From Symsagittifera roscoffensis (Eukaryota > Xenacoelomorpha > Acoela > Convolutidae), in assembly GCF_963678635.1 (NCBI RefSeq), contig NC_087070.1:19501318-19565317 (forward strand): DNA of 64,000 nucleotides. Reading direction: 5' to 3'. The notes under the pieces are model-generated. The model had not been told where the DNA came from and ran no database searches. It was given only the letters and a program-made list of their open reading frames with translations. Position numbers and translations under genes: made by a program. The stretch's first letter is position 1; every line of letters begins with the position of its first letter. Shown one piece after another: positions 1-13,022 of this stretch.

Positions 1-1780
1 AGAAATTCATGGATGCAAAAAATTTGATTGATCTACTACACATTTCTCAATTGCAGTGTAAAAATGGATTTCACGCAAAACTGGGAGTATATTTAAAAGA
101 CACTGCAAGTCAAAAGTTGAGCTAAGATTTTCAAAGCGATTTTTGTTGGTACCTAGAAGTTTTGTTGGATTTTTAAAATTCAACTGGAAATCTTTTTAAA
201 ATAATTATTTTATCGATATTGATTGTTGAACAAGAAAAAGAATTTCAAGAGATGGTTTAAATTTGGACCTGATGAGATGAAATTTACCAACAAAATGTTT
301 TTTTTTTCACAGAAAACGGGGTTGTTTCTAAAGTATTAAAGCTTTGGTAGAAAATTTTAGTCGCAGACTGACCATTTTAGTCTTTCGAAGATTCATTTCG
401 TGAACTTTGAAGATTCATTTAAAACACGCTGGTTGAATTTTTATTTCAGAAAAATTGATTAAAATTTCAGTCTATGAGACCTCAAAATTGAAACTATTAA
501 TGGTTGGTTGTTTCTAGGTCTTATAAAGCAATTGTTTGTATCTCCAATAATTTTCTCTCACTGAGAAAGTTGCATGAAAAGTTGAATAAAAAATCTGCTC
601 AATGGGTTTCTTTGGTTGGAATGTTTCGAACTGCATCTAAGAGCAAGTCTTTTGCTTCTTTTATAAAAAACGATAATTTTTCTCTAAAAAACTTTATAAA
701 AAATATATCATGTCGGCAAGTTCAAACAATGTTCCATTTTCGGTTCAACCGTGTTATTAATCCGCCTAAACCATTTACTATAGAATGTCAACTTGACCAT
801 ATATAGCGTTGAGAATGAATAAAGTACCAAATGTTTAATTTAAGCAAACCACAGAAGCATTACGAAGCCAAACTGTGCATTTTGTGAATTTGTAAGCGGA
901 TTCCGCGACAAAGACGATCCCTTTGCTCTTCTTTTGTTCTATCATTTTCGTTGATCGTTCCGACAAAAATTTTACCCAGTTTAAAGGCTTCAATCTCTAT
1001 GGAATTACAAACCTGCCGACACAAAATTCTGCACCTATCCAGTGCAGAGTTTGGTCTCGTAATGAAAAATTATGACGTTTTGCCAGCAAAATTAATGTCT
1101 GAAAAACCAATTATATATTACCCCTACATCGATTGGCGGAACTTGCAATTTTTCAGAAGAAATAAAATTAGGCAAGTTGCTGGGCGAGTGTAAAACTGAT
1201 TTAAGAAATGATCATGAATAATTTCAATGAGCATTCAAAAAATTAAATTGAGGTTTTCATGTAACAAAATTTAGATTTGCGTGTAATTTGTCAACAAATT
1301 TTTTTTTGTTGTAATTTCAAATCAATTTGATGACATGAATTTGACCCCAAATCATCTTTTCACTTTTAATTTACATATCATCTCATCCCCTTAGTCAGTT
1401 GCAACCTATTTAGAAAAACAATCAGCAGTTGGAAAAAACCAATTCATAAAAAGTCTGCTTGTCTCGGGTTGAAACCCTAATTATTCAAAAATGATTTAAA
1501 AAGACTATTGTATTTTGAGTAAATATATACGTGAAAGAATTGAACTTTTTGTTATGTTTTGAAATATGTAACTCACTCATCAAAAATGATCCAATGTACT
1601 CAGAAAAGTATTTTTGTTCTCTTAAAATAGTAAAATACTTGAAAACCTTGAAAACGGTCTATCAAAATTCTTGTATTAATCTTTTAAAAATCTCTTGAAA
1701 TATTAAAATTCATCCCGCCAGCAAGTATTATCTCAATCGTTCCACTCTAGCCAATCTTATCACTTAGATCATGAACATTT
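1..1780. other. Unassigned AT-rich stretch
   Basis: I see no gene here. A 100-residue open frame (504-806) follows an acceptor-like TTTCTAG but has no family motif or matching donor. The 820-1200 part carries short motifs around GCGGATTCCGC/GGCGGAAC that recur near 22.7 and 59.8 kb, so it is probably a worn dispersed repeat. Confidence 0.4.
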
Positions 1781-1823
1781 GTCAGCCAATCAAAAATCTT
1801 TAAGTGATCGATTTTTTGAACAA

Positions 1824-3345
1824 GACTACCCGGGTCGAGATCCCGCTCAAAAATCGCCGAAGATTTGGACGTTTTTAACAATTTTCCTGCAAGATTTGGG
1901 CGGTTTGGGAGTTTTTTTTTTGGAAAAACCGGTCAAACAGCTCAAATCTTGTTTTAAAAATTGCTCAAAAGCCGCTTATTTCTTGCGGCGGTTTTTGAAC
2001 GGCTTTTCAAAAAATAAACTAGTCAAATTATCAAAAAGCCTGAAAAAGGCATTGTGACGCTACCCGGGCCGAGGTTATGGTTTAATGATCAGACTGTCTT
2101 TTGATATTTCTAGACTGCCGCGACCAAAATTAAAAATTTTCAGACCACCGCGACCAAAATTTGTTGTTTCTAGACTTTGCGGACTGAGTCAAAAAATAAG
2201 TCGCAACATGGTCGAAATATTAGTCGCGGCAGTCAAAAAATTAGTCGCGACGGTCAAAAATTGTTTCATTGAGTTCATTCTTCTTTTTTTAAGTATAAAA
2301 TGGCTATTTTTGTAAGTGTTGCTGTTTAATTGATGAGCAATCGTTAAATGAAATATTGTTCTTTGATTTAATTGTTTTTCTAATATTTTGTTAATGAATG
2401 CAATTTTTTTCGTAACCCCAAAAAAGCTTATAGTTGATTTTGGGACCAGCTGTAGGCCTTCTCGTGGCGGCCCTGTATATGATCAGCAAAAACGCTGATC
2501 TAGCTAACTGCACATTAAAAATACATATATACTGATTTTTTTTGCTATTTGCAATTGTTTTACAGTTCTGCAGGCCAAAAACCCGATAAATTCAAAATAA
2601 AACAAAAAAAGTTCTAAATTTAAAGTAACACTTGCTATTTGTACTTCTTTGTTTCTGATTATTTGATGGCTGTTCTTGATTTGAAGCAAGATTTGAGCTC
2701 TTTGAGCGGTTTTTTGAGACAATTGCGTTCAAAGTCTTGCTTCATACTCAGCATTTTGAACGGTTTTTGAGAGGTTTATCTGGAAAAACCTCTCAAAAAC
2801 CGTTCAAAATGCTGAGTAAGAAGCAAGATTTTGAGCGCAATTGTCTAAAAAACCGCTCAAACAGCTCAAATCTTGCTTCAAATCAAGAACAGCCATCAAA
2901 TAATCAGAAAAAAAGAAGTACAAATAGCAAGTGTTACTTTAAATTTTAAACTAATTTTGTTTTATTTTGAATTTATCGGGTTTTTTGCCTGCAGAACTGT
3001 AAAACAATTGCAAATAGCAAAAAAAATCAGTATATATGTATTTTTAATGTGCAGTTAGCTAGATCAGCGTTTTTGCTGATCATATACAGGACCGCCACGA
3101 GAAGGCCTACAGCTGTTCCCAAAATCATCTATAAGCATTTTTGGGGTTACGAAAAAAATCGCAAAATTCTAGATAAACCGCTCAAAAATCGTTCAAACCT
3201 TGCGCGGTTTTTGAGCGGTTTTTTTGATAAACCGAAAACCGCTCATTATGAAGCAAGATTTTGGACGCAATTGTGAAAAAAAACGCTCAAACCACTCACA
3301 TATTGCTTCAAGTTAGCCGAAAAAATCTCGACTCGGGGTAATTCT
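1824..3345. mobile_element. Composite foldback element with CCCGGG-type ends
   Basis: The left end reads CTACCCGGGTCGAGAT (about 1827) and the right end carries ATCTCGACTCGGGGTAA (about 3325-3341), an imperfect inverted pair. A second similar motif, CTACCCGGGCCGAGGT, lies inside at about 2060, so two elements may be nested. The interior repeats the short palindromic motif GAGCGGTTTTTGAGCGG many times and contains a long central palindrome annotated separately. Open frames inside run through inverted repeat arms on both strands and are not genes. I infer a non-autonomous DNA transposon; target-site duplications were not resolved. Confidence 0.6.
2399..3166. repeat. Near-perfect 0.75-kb palindrome (two arms of about 370-380 bp)
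   Basis: The left arm from GTAACCCCAAAAAAGC (2413) reads as the reverse complement of the right arm ending GCATTTTTGGGGTTAC (about 3152), with only scattered mismatches and small indels. The centre is near 2781, with essentially no spacer (arms meet at GGTTTATCTGGAAAAACC). Landmarks such as TGTGCAGTTAGCTAGATCAG near 3050 and its complement near 2500 line up. RNA or single-stranded DNA from it would fold into one long hairpin. Confidence 0.9.
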
Positions 3346-3459
3346 TCTAGTCTTCGAATTCATGAGATAAGTAGAAAGAAAAGCGAATATTTGGTTCTTT
3401 CACTTCATTCCGCCACAGTTTCTTAGCGGTTAATATGACGGCTGGAAAACAATCTACAC

Positions 3460-6400
3460 TCTGAAGAAGTTCAAGTTTCAGCACAAATTTTCAGTTCAAG
3501 TTTTTTACATCTCCTTTTATCCATGAAAAAAAGAACAAAAGCGCAGTTCCAGAACTTCCTATTCATTCCATGACATTTGAAAATAACAACTAAAACCAGA
3601 ATAACCAAATTTTTCAATCATTCCATGGAATTTTGAAAATAGGAATAAAACAAAGTTTCAGATTTTCACGTTCATTTCATGACATTTTGAAAAAAAATGA
3701 AAAAGGAAGAAAATCGAAGATTCATATCTCCTTTCAATTTATGGCTTTGAGAAATACGAATAAAACCGAAGCTTCAAAACTTTCTTTCCCTGTAATTTTG
3801 AAAACAACGCCTACAACCAATTTTTTCAAAACTTCTAATTACTCTCTGATTTTGTAAAAATATTGAATAAAAACTAAAACTTGAAAATTTTCTTTTCATT
3901 TCATGAAATTTTGAAGATAACAAAGAAAGGCAAAAATTCAGAATTTTTCATCCATTCAATGATTTTTTGAAAATAACACAAAAACCGAAACCGCAGAATT
4001 TTTCTATCTTTCCATAACATTTTTAAAATAACGAACAAAACCAAAATGTATTTTTTTCAATCGTTCCACGATCTTTTGAAAAAATCAACAAAACAAAAAG
4101 TTCAAAGTTTTCCATTCAATTCGATACAAAAATGCGGATAGGAGAACAAACAGAATCTTAGGTTTTCATTATTTTTCCATGTCATTTTAAAAAAATTATC
4201 CAGCCCAAAAGATCAGAAATATCCATTCATCCCATGTAAATTTGAAAACCAAAGACTGAAATCAAATTTTCAATCTTTTCAATCCATATCACTTCGAAAA
4301 TGTCTAAAATTTTTGTAAATTTAACGATGTCCAAAAATAGCTTTGCAAATCACAACTGCTGAAGTTTCCCATCATTTTAATTCTTTTTGAAAGAAAGTTA
4401 ATACCAGCAAATTTTGGAAAAAAATACAAAAAAAAACAAAACTACAGAAGTTTTAAGTTTTTCCATAACACTTTTTTTAAATGAACAAAATCAAAATGAA
4501 CTTTTTTTAATTTTTCCACGACATTTGAAAACAATCAACAAAACCAAAAGTTGAAAGTTTTCCATTCATTTTGCAGTAAAAGTGCAATGAGGAAACATGC
4601 AATTTTGCAGTAAAAGTGCATATTTTCCATGACATTTTAAAAAAATAATGATATCCAAATGATCAGAAACTTCCATTCATCCGTGTAAACTTGAAAACCG
4701 ATGACTTAAATCAAACTATCAAATTTTTCTATTCATAATCTATATCACTTTAAAAAGTATCTAAATTTTCTGTTACTTTTGTGATGTCCAAAAATAGCAA
4801 TGCAAACCACAACTGCTAAGTTTTCCATTGATTTCAATTCTTTTTGAAAGAAAATAATTACAAGCAAATTTTCATAAGATTATAATTTTTCCATTACACC
4901 TTGGAAATAACAAACAAAATAAAAACGTCACAAGTTTTTATTCATTCCTTATTATTTGAAAACAAAGAAAAAAATTATAACTGAATTTTTCAATCATTCT
5001 AGGAAAGTTAGAAAAGTACGATTAAAACCAAAACTAAAATAAAATTTCATCTCTTTTGTGATGTTTTGAAAAAAAATTGAATTTGAATATTCAGAATTTT
5101 TTGTCCATTCCATGATAAATTGAAAATAACGAACTAAAGATAAAACTCGGAACTTTTCATCCCAGAAAAGCAAATATTCGATATTTTCTTTCCATTTTAT
5201 GATGTTTTGAATTTAACAAGTAAAACCAGAGCTGCAGAACTATTCCATCATTCCATGACATGGTGAAAGTCACAAAAAATTTTAGAAGTTTCCTTTCGTT
5301 TCATGACAATTTGGCAAAAAAAACGAATCATACTAAAATTATAAAAATTACTATTCATTCCATGTCTTTACGAAATAACCGGCAAAAAGCGACAACTGCA
5401 TGACTTTCTCTTTACTCAATGACAATTTAAAAATAGCAAAAAAAAAGTTCAGAAGTTACTGTTCAATCCTTCTAGTTTTTTTTTTCAAAAAGTTCGAATT
5501 TTTCATTAATTTGATGATTTTTTAAATAAATTGAATGAAATACTAATTTCAGATTTTAACAATCAACCCACGATAAATCGATAAAATTAAACAAAATTTC
5601 AGAAGTGTTTCTACAATCTGTGACATTTTTTAAAATTAAAAACCACTGCAGAGCTTACCGTTCGTCCCATGAACACTTGAAATTAATGAAAAAACCAATC
5701 AGTCAGAACCTTTCAATCATAATTTTTTTAAATTAACAATAAAAAGCTGCAGAATTTTTTAATCTTTCCTTGACATTTTGAAAATAACGAAAATTTTAAC
5801 TATCTCAATCATTCCACTGCAATTTGAAAACATTAAACAAAATCAAAACTTCAAAGTTTTCCAGTCAACTTGCAACAAAAGTGAAAAAAGTAAAATAAAC
5901 CAAAGTTTTAGATTTTTCCCATTGTTCCATGGAAATGTTTAAAAAAATTAAAAGGTCCAAATGATCAGAAAATTTCATTCATTCCATGTAACTTTGAAAA
6001 CCAATGATTAAAATCAAAAATTTCAAATTGTTCCATTCATTCCCTGACACGAAAAAAATTTAAAATAAAATTTAAATCTCAAAATTTTTTGTTCATTTTA
6101 TGATGTTTTGAAAACAGCAAAGCAAACCAAAGTTTTCAATTTTTCCATTAATACCAAAATTTTTCAAAAAAATTGTAGATTTTTGACAAAAAAACGAAAA
6201 TTGAAACAAAACAGGAGACTTTTTCTACCCTACTTGACATTTTGAAAGCAACAACTAAAAGCAAATTTAAACAATGTCAATCAATCCATGACATAGAAAA
6301 CATAAAAAAAAAACAATTTTCTGAAATTTCTGCTTCATCCGTTTTTTTTGTTGAAAATACTGTTATAAAAGTTTCAGAACGTTCCGGTCTATCCAGAACA

Positions 6401-7450
6401 TTTTGAAAACCATATTAAATATAAACAAAATAATAAACTTTCTCTTCACGCCATGACATTTTGAAAAAAAGGAATGAAGCTAAAGTTTTAGAAACTTTCA
6501 TTTAATGCATAACCTTTTGAAAAAACGATTGAAACACAAACTTCAGATTTTTTGTTCATTCCCTGATAAATTAAAGATAACAAATAATTTTTTTAATCAA
6601 TTCGTTCAATCCATGGCTGAAAACATTTTAAAAAAATACAATTAAAAAACGTCTAATTATTCCGTTCTATTTCAAAGTTAAGCAAACAAAAACAAAATCC
6701 TTTTATTTCATGACTTTTTCAAACATTTAACAAAACCAAAACTTACAAGTTTTCTTTTCAATTCGTAACAAAAGTGTTAATAGGAAAAAAACAAAGTCTT
6801 AGGTTTTTTAATTTTTCTATGACATTTAAAAAAATTATTGAGACCGAATGATCAGAAATCTCCATTCATTCCATAACACTTTGAAAACCAATGACTAAAA
6901 TCAAATTTCAAAACTTTTTTTCCAGTCTGTATCGAAAGTATCGATAAACGAAACATCATGCCTTGACACTATGAAAGTGCTGAATAAAATCACTATCTCA
7001 GAAGTTTTTGTTCATTTCATGATATTTTGAACCCAAGAATGCCATAACTTCTTGAGAAAATTAAAAAGAAAACAGCAGACTTTTTGACCCTTATTTGACA
7101 TTTTGAAAATAAAAATTAAACCAAACTTTAACATTTTCAATCATTCAATGATATTTTGAAACCATAAAAAAAAACAATTTTCTGAATTTTCTTCTGAGTC
7201 CGTTTTCTTATTATAACAAAAAAAAATTTCAGAACGTTCTGTTTTTCCCTGAAATTTTGAAAACCACATTAAACAAAAACAAATTAATAAATTGTCTCTT
7301 CATGCCAAAAAATTTTGAAAACAAAGAATAAAGCCAAACTTTCAGAAATTTCCATTCAACGCATGATCTTTTCAAAAACGATTAAAGCAAACAATTTAGA
7401 TTTTTCAATCATTCCATGATAATTTAAAATTAACAAATAAAACCAAATTT
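3460..7450. repeat. Degenerate minisatellite, about 4 kb, unit roughly 50-65 bp
   Basis: The core is an alternation of TTCCATGACATTTTGAAAA-like and AACAAAACCAAAA..TTCAGAA-like segments, recurring every 50-65 bases (for example near 3624, 3679, 3739 and 3790). There is also higher-order structure: a block with AAATGATCAGAAA followed by AACTTTGAAAACCAATGA recurs near 4200, 4660, 5960 and 6850, and a block ending ACAATTTTCTGAA recurs near 6315 and 7170. No gene is supported within it. Confidence 0.85.
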
Positions 7451-8050
7451 TTCTGATGTTTTGACTATGCGTTTCTACCAAAAAATTTTTATAAGCTCAA
7501 ATGTCAATTCTACTATTTTTTTTCGACTATGATGACACAATATTTTTTAAATATGAGAGATTTATCTTGATTTTTGGAAAAATTTTTCTACTATTTTTGG
7601 AACTTTTTCTGCTATTTTGAGATTTTTTTCCGCTGTTTTGAGAGATAAATTCTTCTATTTTGATGTGTTGTTTCTCTTATTTGGAACGATGTTTCTACTA
7701 CTTTAAAGAATCGTTTCTAATCACTGAGAGATGAAATCATGAGTTTTGAAGGGACGTATTTTTTTTTTCAGATAGTCATATTGAAATTTTTTTTTTCGCT
7801 TTTTTTTGATCGATTTTCTTTTCATTCTGAAGTATGATTTCAACAATTTTGATTAATTGTTTTTTTTTGAGTTGGGGGAACAAAATTACTATTTTGGGTT
7901 TTTCCTCGGATTTTGAGTTTTTTCATTTTCATGGATGAATTATTTTGTTTTGCGGGGCGTTTTCAAAAATTTTGTGGTATTTTTTATTTTGAGGGACTAT
8001 TTTTCGTTATTAATATTTTTTGAGATTTTATTCCTGGAAATTTCTAAATC
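7450..8050. repeat. T-rich degenerate tandem repeat
   Basis: Directly abuts the minisatellite. Motifs like TTTCTACTATTTTGAGG recur every 40-50 bases with heavy divergence. Composition shifts abruptly from A-rich to T-rich on the + strand. No coding signal. Confidence 0.55.
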
Positions 8051-10439
8051 TTGTTGGATTTCTTAAAACTTAATTTAATTCTAATCTTAAAATCTTAAGT
8101 GCTCCAATCATCTGGTTTCTTTCAGCAAAGTTTTTATGTAACCATTTGAATATATATTTTCAAGAAACTGAAAAAAAAATTTCTTGTTCCACAAACCTTC
8201 AACGAAAATTGTTATTGCCATTTTAAAAGTTGTCAAATTTAAAAATTGCCAAAATCAAACTTGAGCTTAATTTTGCCAATAGTTTATGTATTTTGACTGG
8301 TAAATCCATTGTAAATTGTAGACAAGCGCAGTCATATATGCCATCGAGAATCACGTGTTCAGTATGTTTTAGTGTCATAATAGAAAAACTGCAGATAAAT
8401 GTGAAACAAAAGTGCAAAACCTAATATACTAGTGCAAGACTTGAACCGCTAGTGGAATTTTTGGAAAACTAGTGTGAAATTTTTTCTTAATAACCAACCA
8501 AACCAAACAAAAAAAGGAAAACCAGCGTGTTACTGTGAAATTTTTTTCAAATGCGTGTCTTTTGCGGCTTCTATTGCATCTCAAAACTTTTTCACATCTG
8601 GACACTTCGTGTCTCGAATTATTCACACAATTTCTCGATACACCATACATTTGTTGCTTGTCTTCTGCTTAAACACATGAGAATTTTTTGAACAAAAGGC
8701 ACGTAGTTTTTCTTTTCTAATTCAAATTGTTTGATTTTCTTCGACATATTTTGCATTTTTGGTTCAAATATTGCACTAGTTTTTCAAATATAGCACAGAA
8801 ACAAAATGCACACAGATGTTTAATGCAGTTGATCAGCAACAGCTACTTATTGCATCACGAAAATTTGCGATTAAACCTTGAGATTCAACATAAGTTGTAG
8901 TTTACCTGTCATGAAACACGTGAAAAAACTCAACATAACACACAAATTTAATAAAAAATCAAGCTGACCTGCGATTCCTACTTTGTAGTTTGTTTTGGTT
9001 GATTGTATTAGTAAATATATTGCACTGCAATTTGAAATTTTGCCCTGTTGTTTCAAATATTGTACCAGTTTTTCATTTACGGCACAAAGACATACTGAAG
9101 ACATGCTTTTTTTGCAAAAAAAATGATACATAACTGAATTGCAACGCAACTTCAATCCGGGCTGCTTCGCGTGAAAAGTTCGCATAAAATGACTTCTTTG
9201 CCACAATTTTTGTAATCTTCATCCATTACTGTGAATAGCTAGTTTTCAAACTTTATTCGAGGCCTCGATTAATTCGGCTATGGACCAAATTATAGCTAGT
9301 ACCGAGAAAAGCTGCGACGATGACATTGCAAATCACAACAACATAACAGGATTGTTTCGTTTGATCGATAAATTTGTGACTAAAGCAATTTTTAATCGAT
9401 AGCCAGAGTTAAAAGTAGTTTGTACAAGTTTGTTATTATTTCTCATTAGAACAAAAAAATACGTCCAAAGTTTTGGCTTTGTATTTCTTCTTGAGTAAAT
9501 AAAATTAATTTTGATGTGAATAACTTTTATTTCAATTAACTTTTTCCTGCAAATCCATGTTGATTTATGTCGGGCGCTTTTTGGCAATCTGCAATGAATT
9601 TTTTCGAAAAACTCCAAAAGTTCATTTTTCTCTGAATTGGAAACTTAAAATTAAATAATTTTGTAAAATTTTTTCCATAAAGCTAGAGAATTTCACTGAC
9701 TTACATGAGGTTGAACTTTAAAAAGCTTCTCTTTGTTTTGCGAGTCGAATTTCCCCACCCTCCAAGTGTCACATTATGATTTCACCAAAATCGATTTTTA
9801 TCCATATAATTTCAAGATAGTTTATTTTTTTTCACCATATAACTGCAATAGAATCAATTTTTGTCATGAGAGAGTCCCCAGGAAAACTATTTAAAAACGT
9901 GACTCACAGTAAACCATTTATTTGGTTCGAATAATAAATCTAAAAACAAGAGTTTTATAATTTACTAAAGTTTACTAAAGTAATAAAATTTTACTAAAGC
10001 GATGGTTGTTACAAATATTAGATTTTAATGCAATTATAATATACAAACAATAAGCGTTATTGGGATTATATGCAGAAACAACATCAGATTATATTGCGAT
10101 TATATGGAGAGAAAAATTTTCTTGGTTTAAAACAGAAAAAAAAACAGATTATAACTGTAAAGTATTTTAATTTATAATAAATTGTTAAGACCATATATCT
10201 AATATTTTTGTCTTGGAACACAAGGTTGTCATATAATTGATTGGTACGGGGTTAAAATTGTTTTTGAACGTAAAACTGTCAGATAATTTATTATTAACGG
10301 AGAAACTTCGGTGTGGGTCAATATTTTCTCCTTTCACACAAAGGAATTTGCTTGTGTTACTTTGTGCTTATTAAATTTGTTTTGAAATAATTTGTGCCAG
10401 CGTGCTTATCTGTACAACTAAGCTTAGTGTTTTTTAAAG
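8051..10439. other. No recognised gene; upstream region or intron of the SSUH2-like gene
   Basis: Any 5' exons of the SSUH2-like gene should lie here or beyond, but the N-terminal part of that family is poorly conserved and I could not identify one. Between 8430 and 9110 the motif AACTAGTG appears in one orientation, then TTGCACTAGTTTTTC/TTGTACCAGTTTTTC in the other, suggesting a worn inverted-repeat element. Confidence 0.4.
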
Positions 10440-10688
10440 GTATCAACTCGTCTAGTAGCAGCACCGAACTGAATTCGTTTCGCGGAGAGGACTACAAAAA
10501 TCAAATAACTTCGGACACCATTGCAGCCGCATTCGCCGAGTTTGTGATCAGCAAAGCGTGCTCTTGTTCCAAACCCGAAAATCCAAAAGATGATATAAAA
10601 GTCATAAAGTTTCGGACTCAGTTCAGGCTTAGGTACAAATTGGCCTGTTACGTCGAGACTCGAAGAAGATACAAGAAGACTCTGAAAG
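10440..10688 (+). CDS. SSUH2: SSUH2-like protein, internal exon (N-terminal conserved region)
   Basis: The exon lies between an acceptor (TTTTTTAAAG) and a donor (G|GTTTTG); both flanking introns are phase 1. It encodes an 83-residue segment with the pattern ITSDTIAAAFAEFVISKACS then IKVIKFRTQFRLRYKLACYV. That resembles the region before the zinc-binding domain in SSUH2 proteins: a helix that ends FV.SK.C, followed by a strand rich in basic and aromatic residues. SSUH2 is a DnaJ-type cysteine-rich zinc-domain protein of animals, implicated in tooth development in mammals; its biochemical role is not settled. The assignment rests mainly on four downstream exons joining in frame. The first exons, including the start codon, were not found, so this is not the N-terminus. 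Confidence 0.8.
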
Positions 10689-12607
10689 GTTTTGATTTCC
10701 AATTTTAAAAGAAAACCTTTTCGATAGTTGAGCATTTTAGTGATCACTTTTTGCTACCAACTTTTACTTTTATCAGTCAAAACTGCATTCAAGTCAAATC
10801 GATGATTTCGATAATTGGTTTTTAATACATGAAACTCAATTGCAGAACATGGATGTCCGGTAAAAGTTCGAGTTACACAGAATTATCCGCTCAAAATTGC
10901 TTTTGTTACAAAATTTAAACAAAAAACTGAACAGCTCAGCTAGTTTTTCTGACTATAAGACATTTGATAAGATTCAAGAATCCAAACGTCATTTTATAGG
11001 AGTTTTCTAATACACCTCACTTTATCCCCTGTCAGCTATCTTTGAGGTAGAAAAAACGGTAGGAAAAAAATCAATGTCGTAGTTACGTCCATTCTTTTTA
11101 ATAGTGGTCGGAACAAAAACGCATTAATCCTAAGTTTTCTTTGAGGAGCGTTTGATATTTTCAAAGATGTGACTCTTACATGAGAGTTGATAGTTTTTTG
11201 GAGTTTTTGATTTAATGTTTCTGATGAATTCCATTATAACTTTTCGAGCTTTTCCAAAATCCCAAAATAACCTTAGTTTGTAAAAAGATGATTGGCAACT
11301 TCAGGTTGATGAAAATGTGTGCTCTTCGGTCAAAATACTTGCAATAAAATATTATGCAATGCAGGACTTTTTTGCAAAAACTGATTACTAGAAACGTATG
11401 TAAGTTAGACAAAAGCAAAGTTACACGAAAAGAAAAAAGTGGACGCAGATTTTGGACAAAAAACTCTAAATAATTTCAAAATCGGATTTTGCACTTAGTT
11501 CAATTAAAAACTAGAACTTGATCTGATTGAGCACTCCAGATAAACAGGTTGATTTTAATAGCTCAATTTTTGCGATCCATTTTCTTCCATACTTTTTTAA
11601 GCGTGGGCTCTCTTTGCTCAGGATTTTTGAAGTTACTGTCAATAGTGTTTTTTTTCAGTTTTACTTTTTGAAAGTTCAATTGCATGAAAAATGTAAGATT
11701 TTTGCCGAACCAATAAACATTCTTTGACTACAAAAAAAACGGAAGTTCCGCAGCTTTTGATGTAGTAAAAAAACTTTAAATTTTCTTAAATCATCTGGGT
11801 CAAACCTCTATCTTTTTGTAATTTTGTTCGTCTTTGAGCAGTTTTTGCCTGCTTTCTGTTTATTTAGCAAAAACAAATTTTCTTTTTGTTAAATAAAGCG
11901 TTTTTGTTCCGATTTTCGTAACAGAAGTAACGGAATATTTGTGTTCGGGGTGGATTTTTTTTCTTCAGACAAATTTCGACTTTTTAACTAGCCTTTTTTG
12001 ACGGAATTTTTTTCATGTCGTTCGAAAAGTATTGTTGTCTTGAGTTTAAATTTGAAAAAGTAGTTCACCTGTGATTATTTTTTGTAAGGTTGTGGGGGTT
12101 TAAATATTGCCATTTTGGCCAATTTGGGACAATTAACGAGCGATATATTTCGCGCTATTAACGCGTAAGCGCAAGCGGATATTTAATCCGTCTTAGAAAT
12201 CGTTGCAAATTCGTTGAAAAAAGCTTCATTGCCATAAATGATTTGTTAAAAGGAGCAAAAATTTTTTTTGTACTTTATACGGCGTGTGGGGGATGATTTT
12301 CAAAAAAAAATATTTATTGTGTTTTATTGCATTTAATTTTTTTATGCTATTACTGCTCCAAAGACCTTCAAAGTCAGTCGAAACATTCATGGCCTTGCCG
12401 TGATACAAGCAGTCTTATTTTTTTTATGCTTGATTGGCTGCAGCAAACTTTGATAGTACGTTGAAAAACAAAACGCAAAATTTGAAGTTGAAATTTACAA
12501 AAATACAACGGAGGATTTGATTTAATTTAAATATCGAGGTAATAAAATGAATTGACCTACATGTCAAACTGGCACTTCGGTATAAATAGCACCATATAGA
12601 TAGTTTA

Positions 12608-13022
12608 GGTGGCGTCCCTCATGCTTGAAGGACCGAAATCCTGAAATTAATTTTATTTACTTTCAGCCAATCAGAATTGAGTATTCACAATCTCAAAGTA
12701 AATCGCAAAAACCTCAAAGTAAGAAAATAAATCCAAGCCATTAGTGTTAAAATTGAGCGATTAGAAAGTATTCAGATGGGTTTTCAAGACTTAAAAATTC
12801 GTATGATTTTGACCTCATTAATCTGGCTGATTATTTGAATAATTTTACGGTTGTAACCCGCAATTTTTAATATTTTTGATTATTTTCCTCTGATTTAATA
12901 CATTTTCTGTTAATATTGACTTCGATTTTGTGAGAAAAGCATTTAGCCAATAGAAACGTCTAGCAATTTTAGTTGGTTGAAATTTTTCAAATATTCGGTC
13001 CTTCAAGCATGAGAACCCTCCC
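12608..13022. mobile_element. Foldback MITE, 415 bp
   Basis: The left end GGTGGCGTCCCTCATGCTTG (12608 onward) and the right end (to 13021) are inverted repeats. They share a perfect core TCATGCTTGAAGGACCGAA on the left, with its complement at about 12995-13013. A second, truncated copy of the left end starts near 16325 (GGTGGCGTCCCTAATAATGG). Non-autonomous; family not identified. Confidence 0.7.

Noticed and set aside
504-806. 100-residue open frame after an acceptor-like TTTCTAG
   Set aside because: No ATG-based start with context, no family motif, no partner exon or donor. Lysine/phenylalanine-rich composition is what AT-rich DNA gives by chance.
2504-3058. Pair of similar peptides on opposite strands (QIASVTLN.. 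and FIGF.ACRTVKQLQIAKKISI)
   Set aside because: Identical because they are the two arms of the palindrome; not genes.
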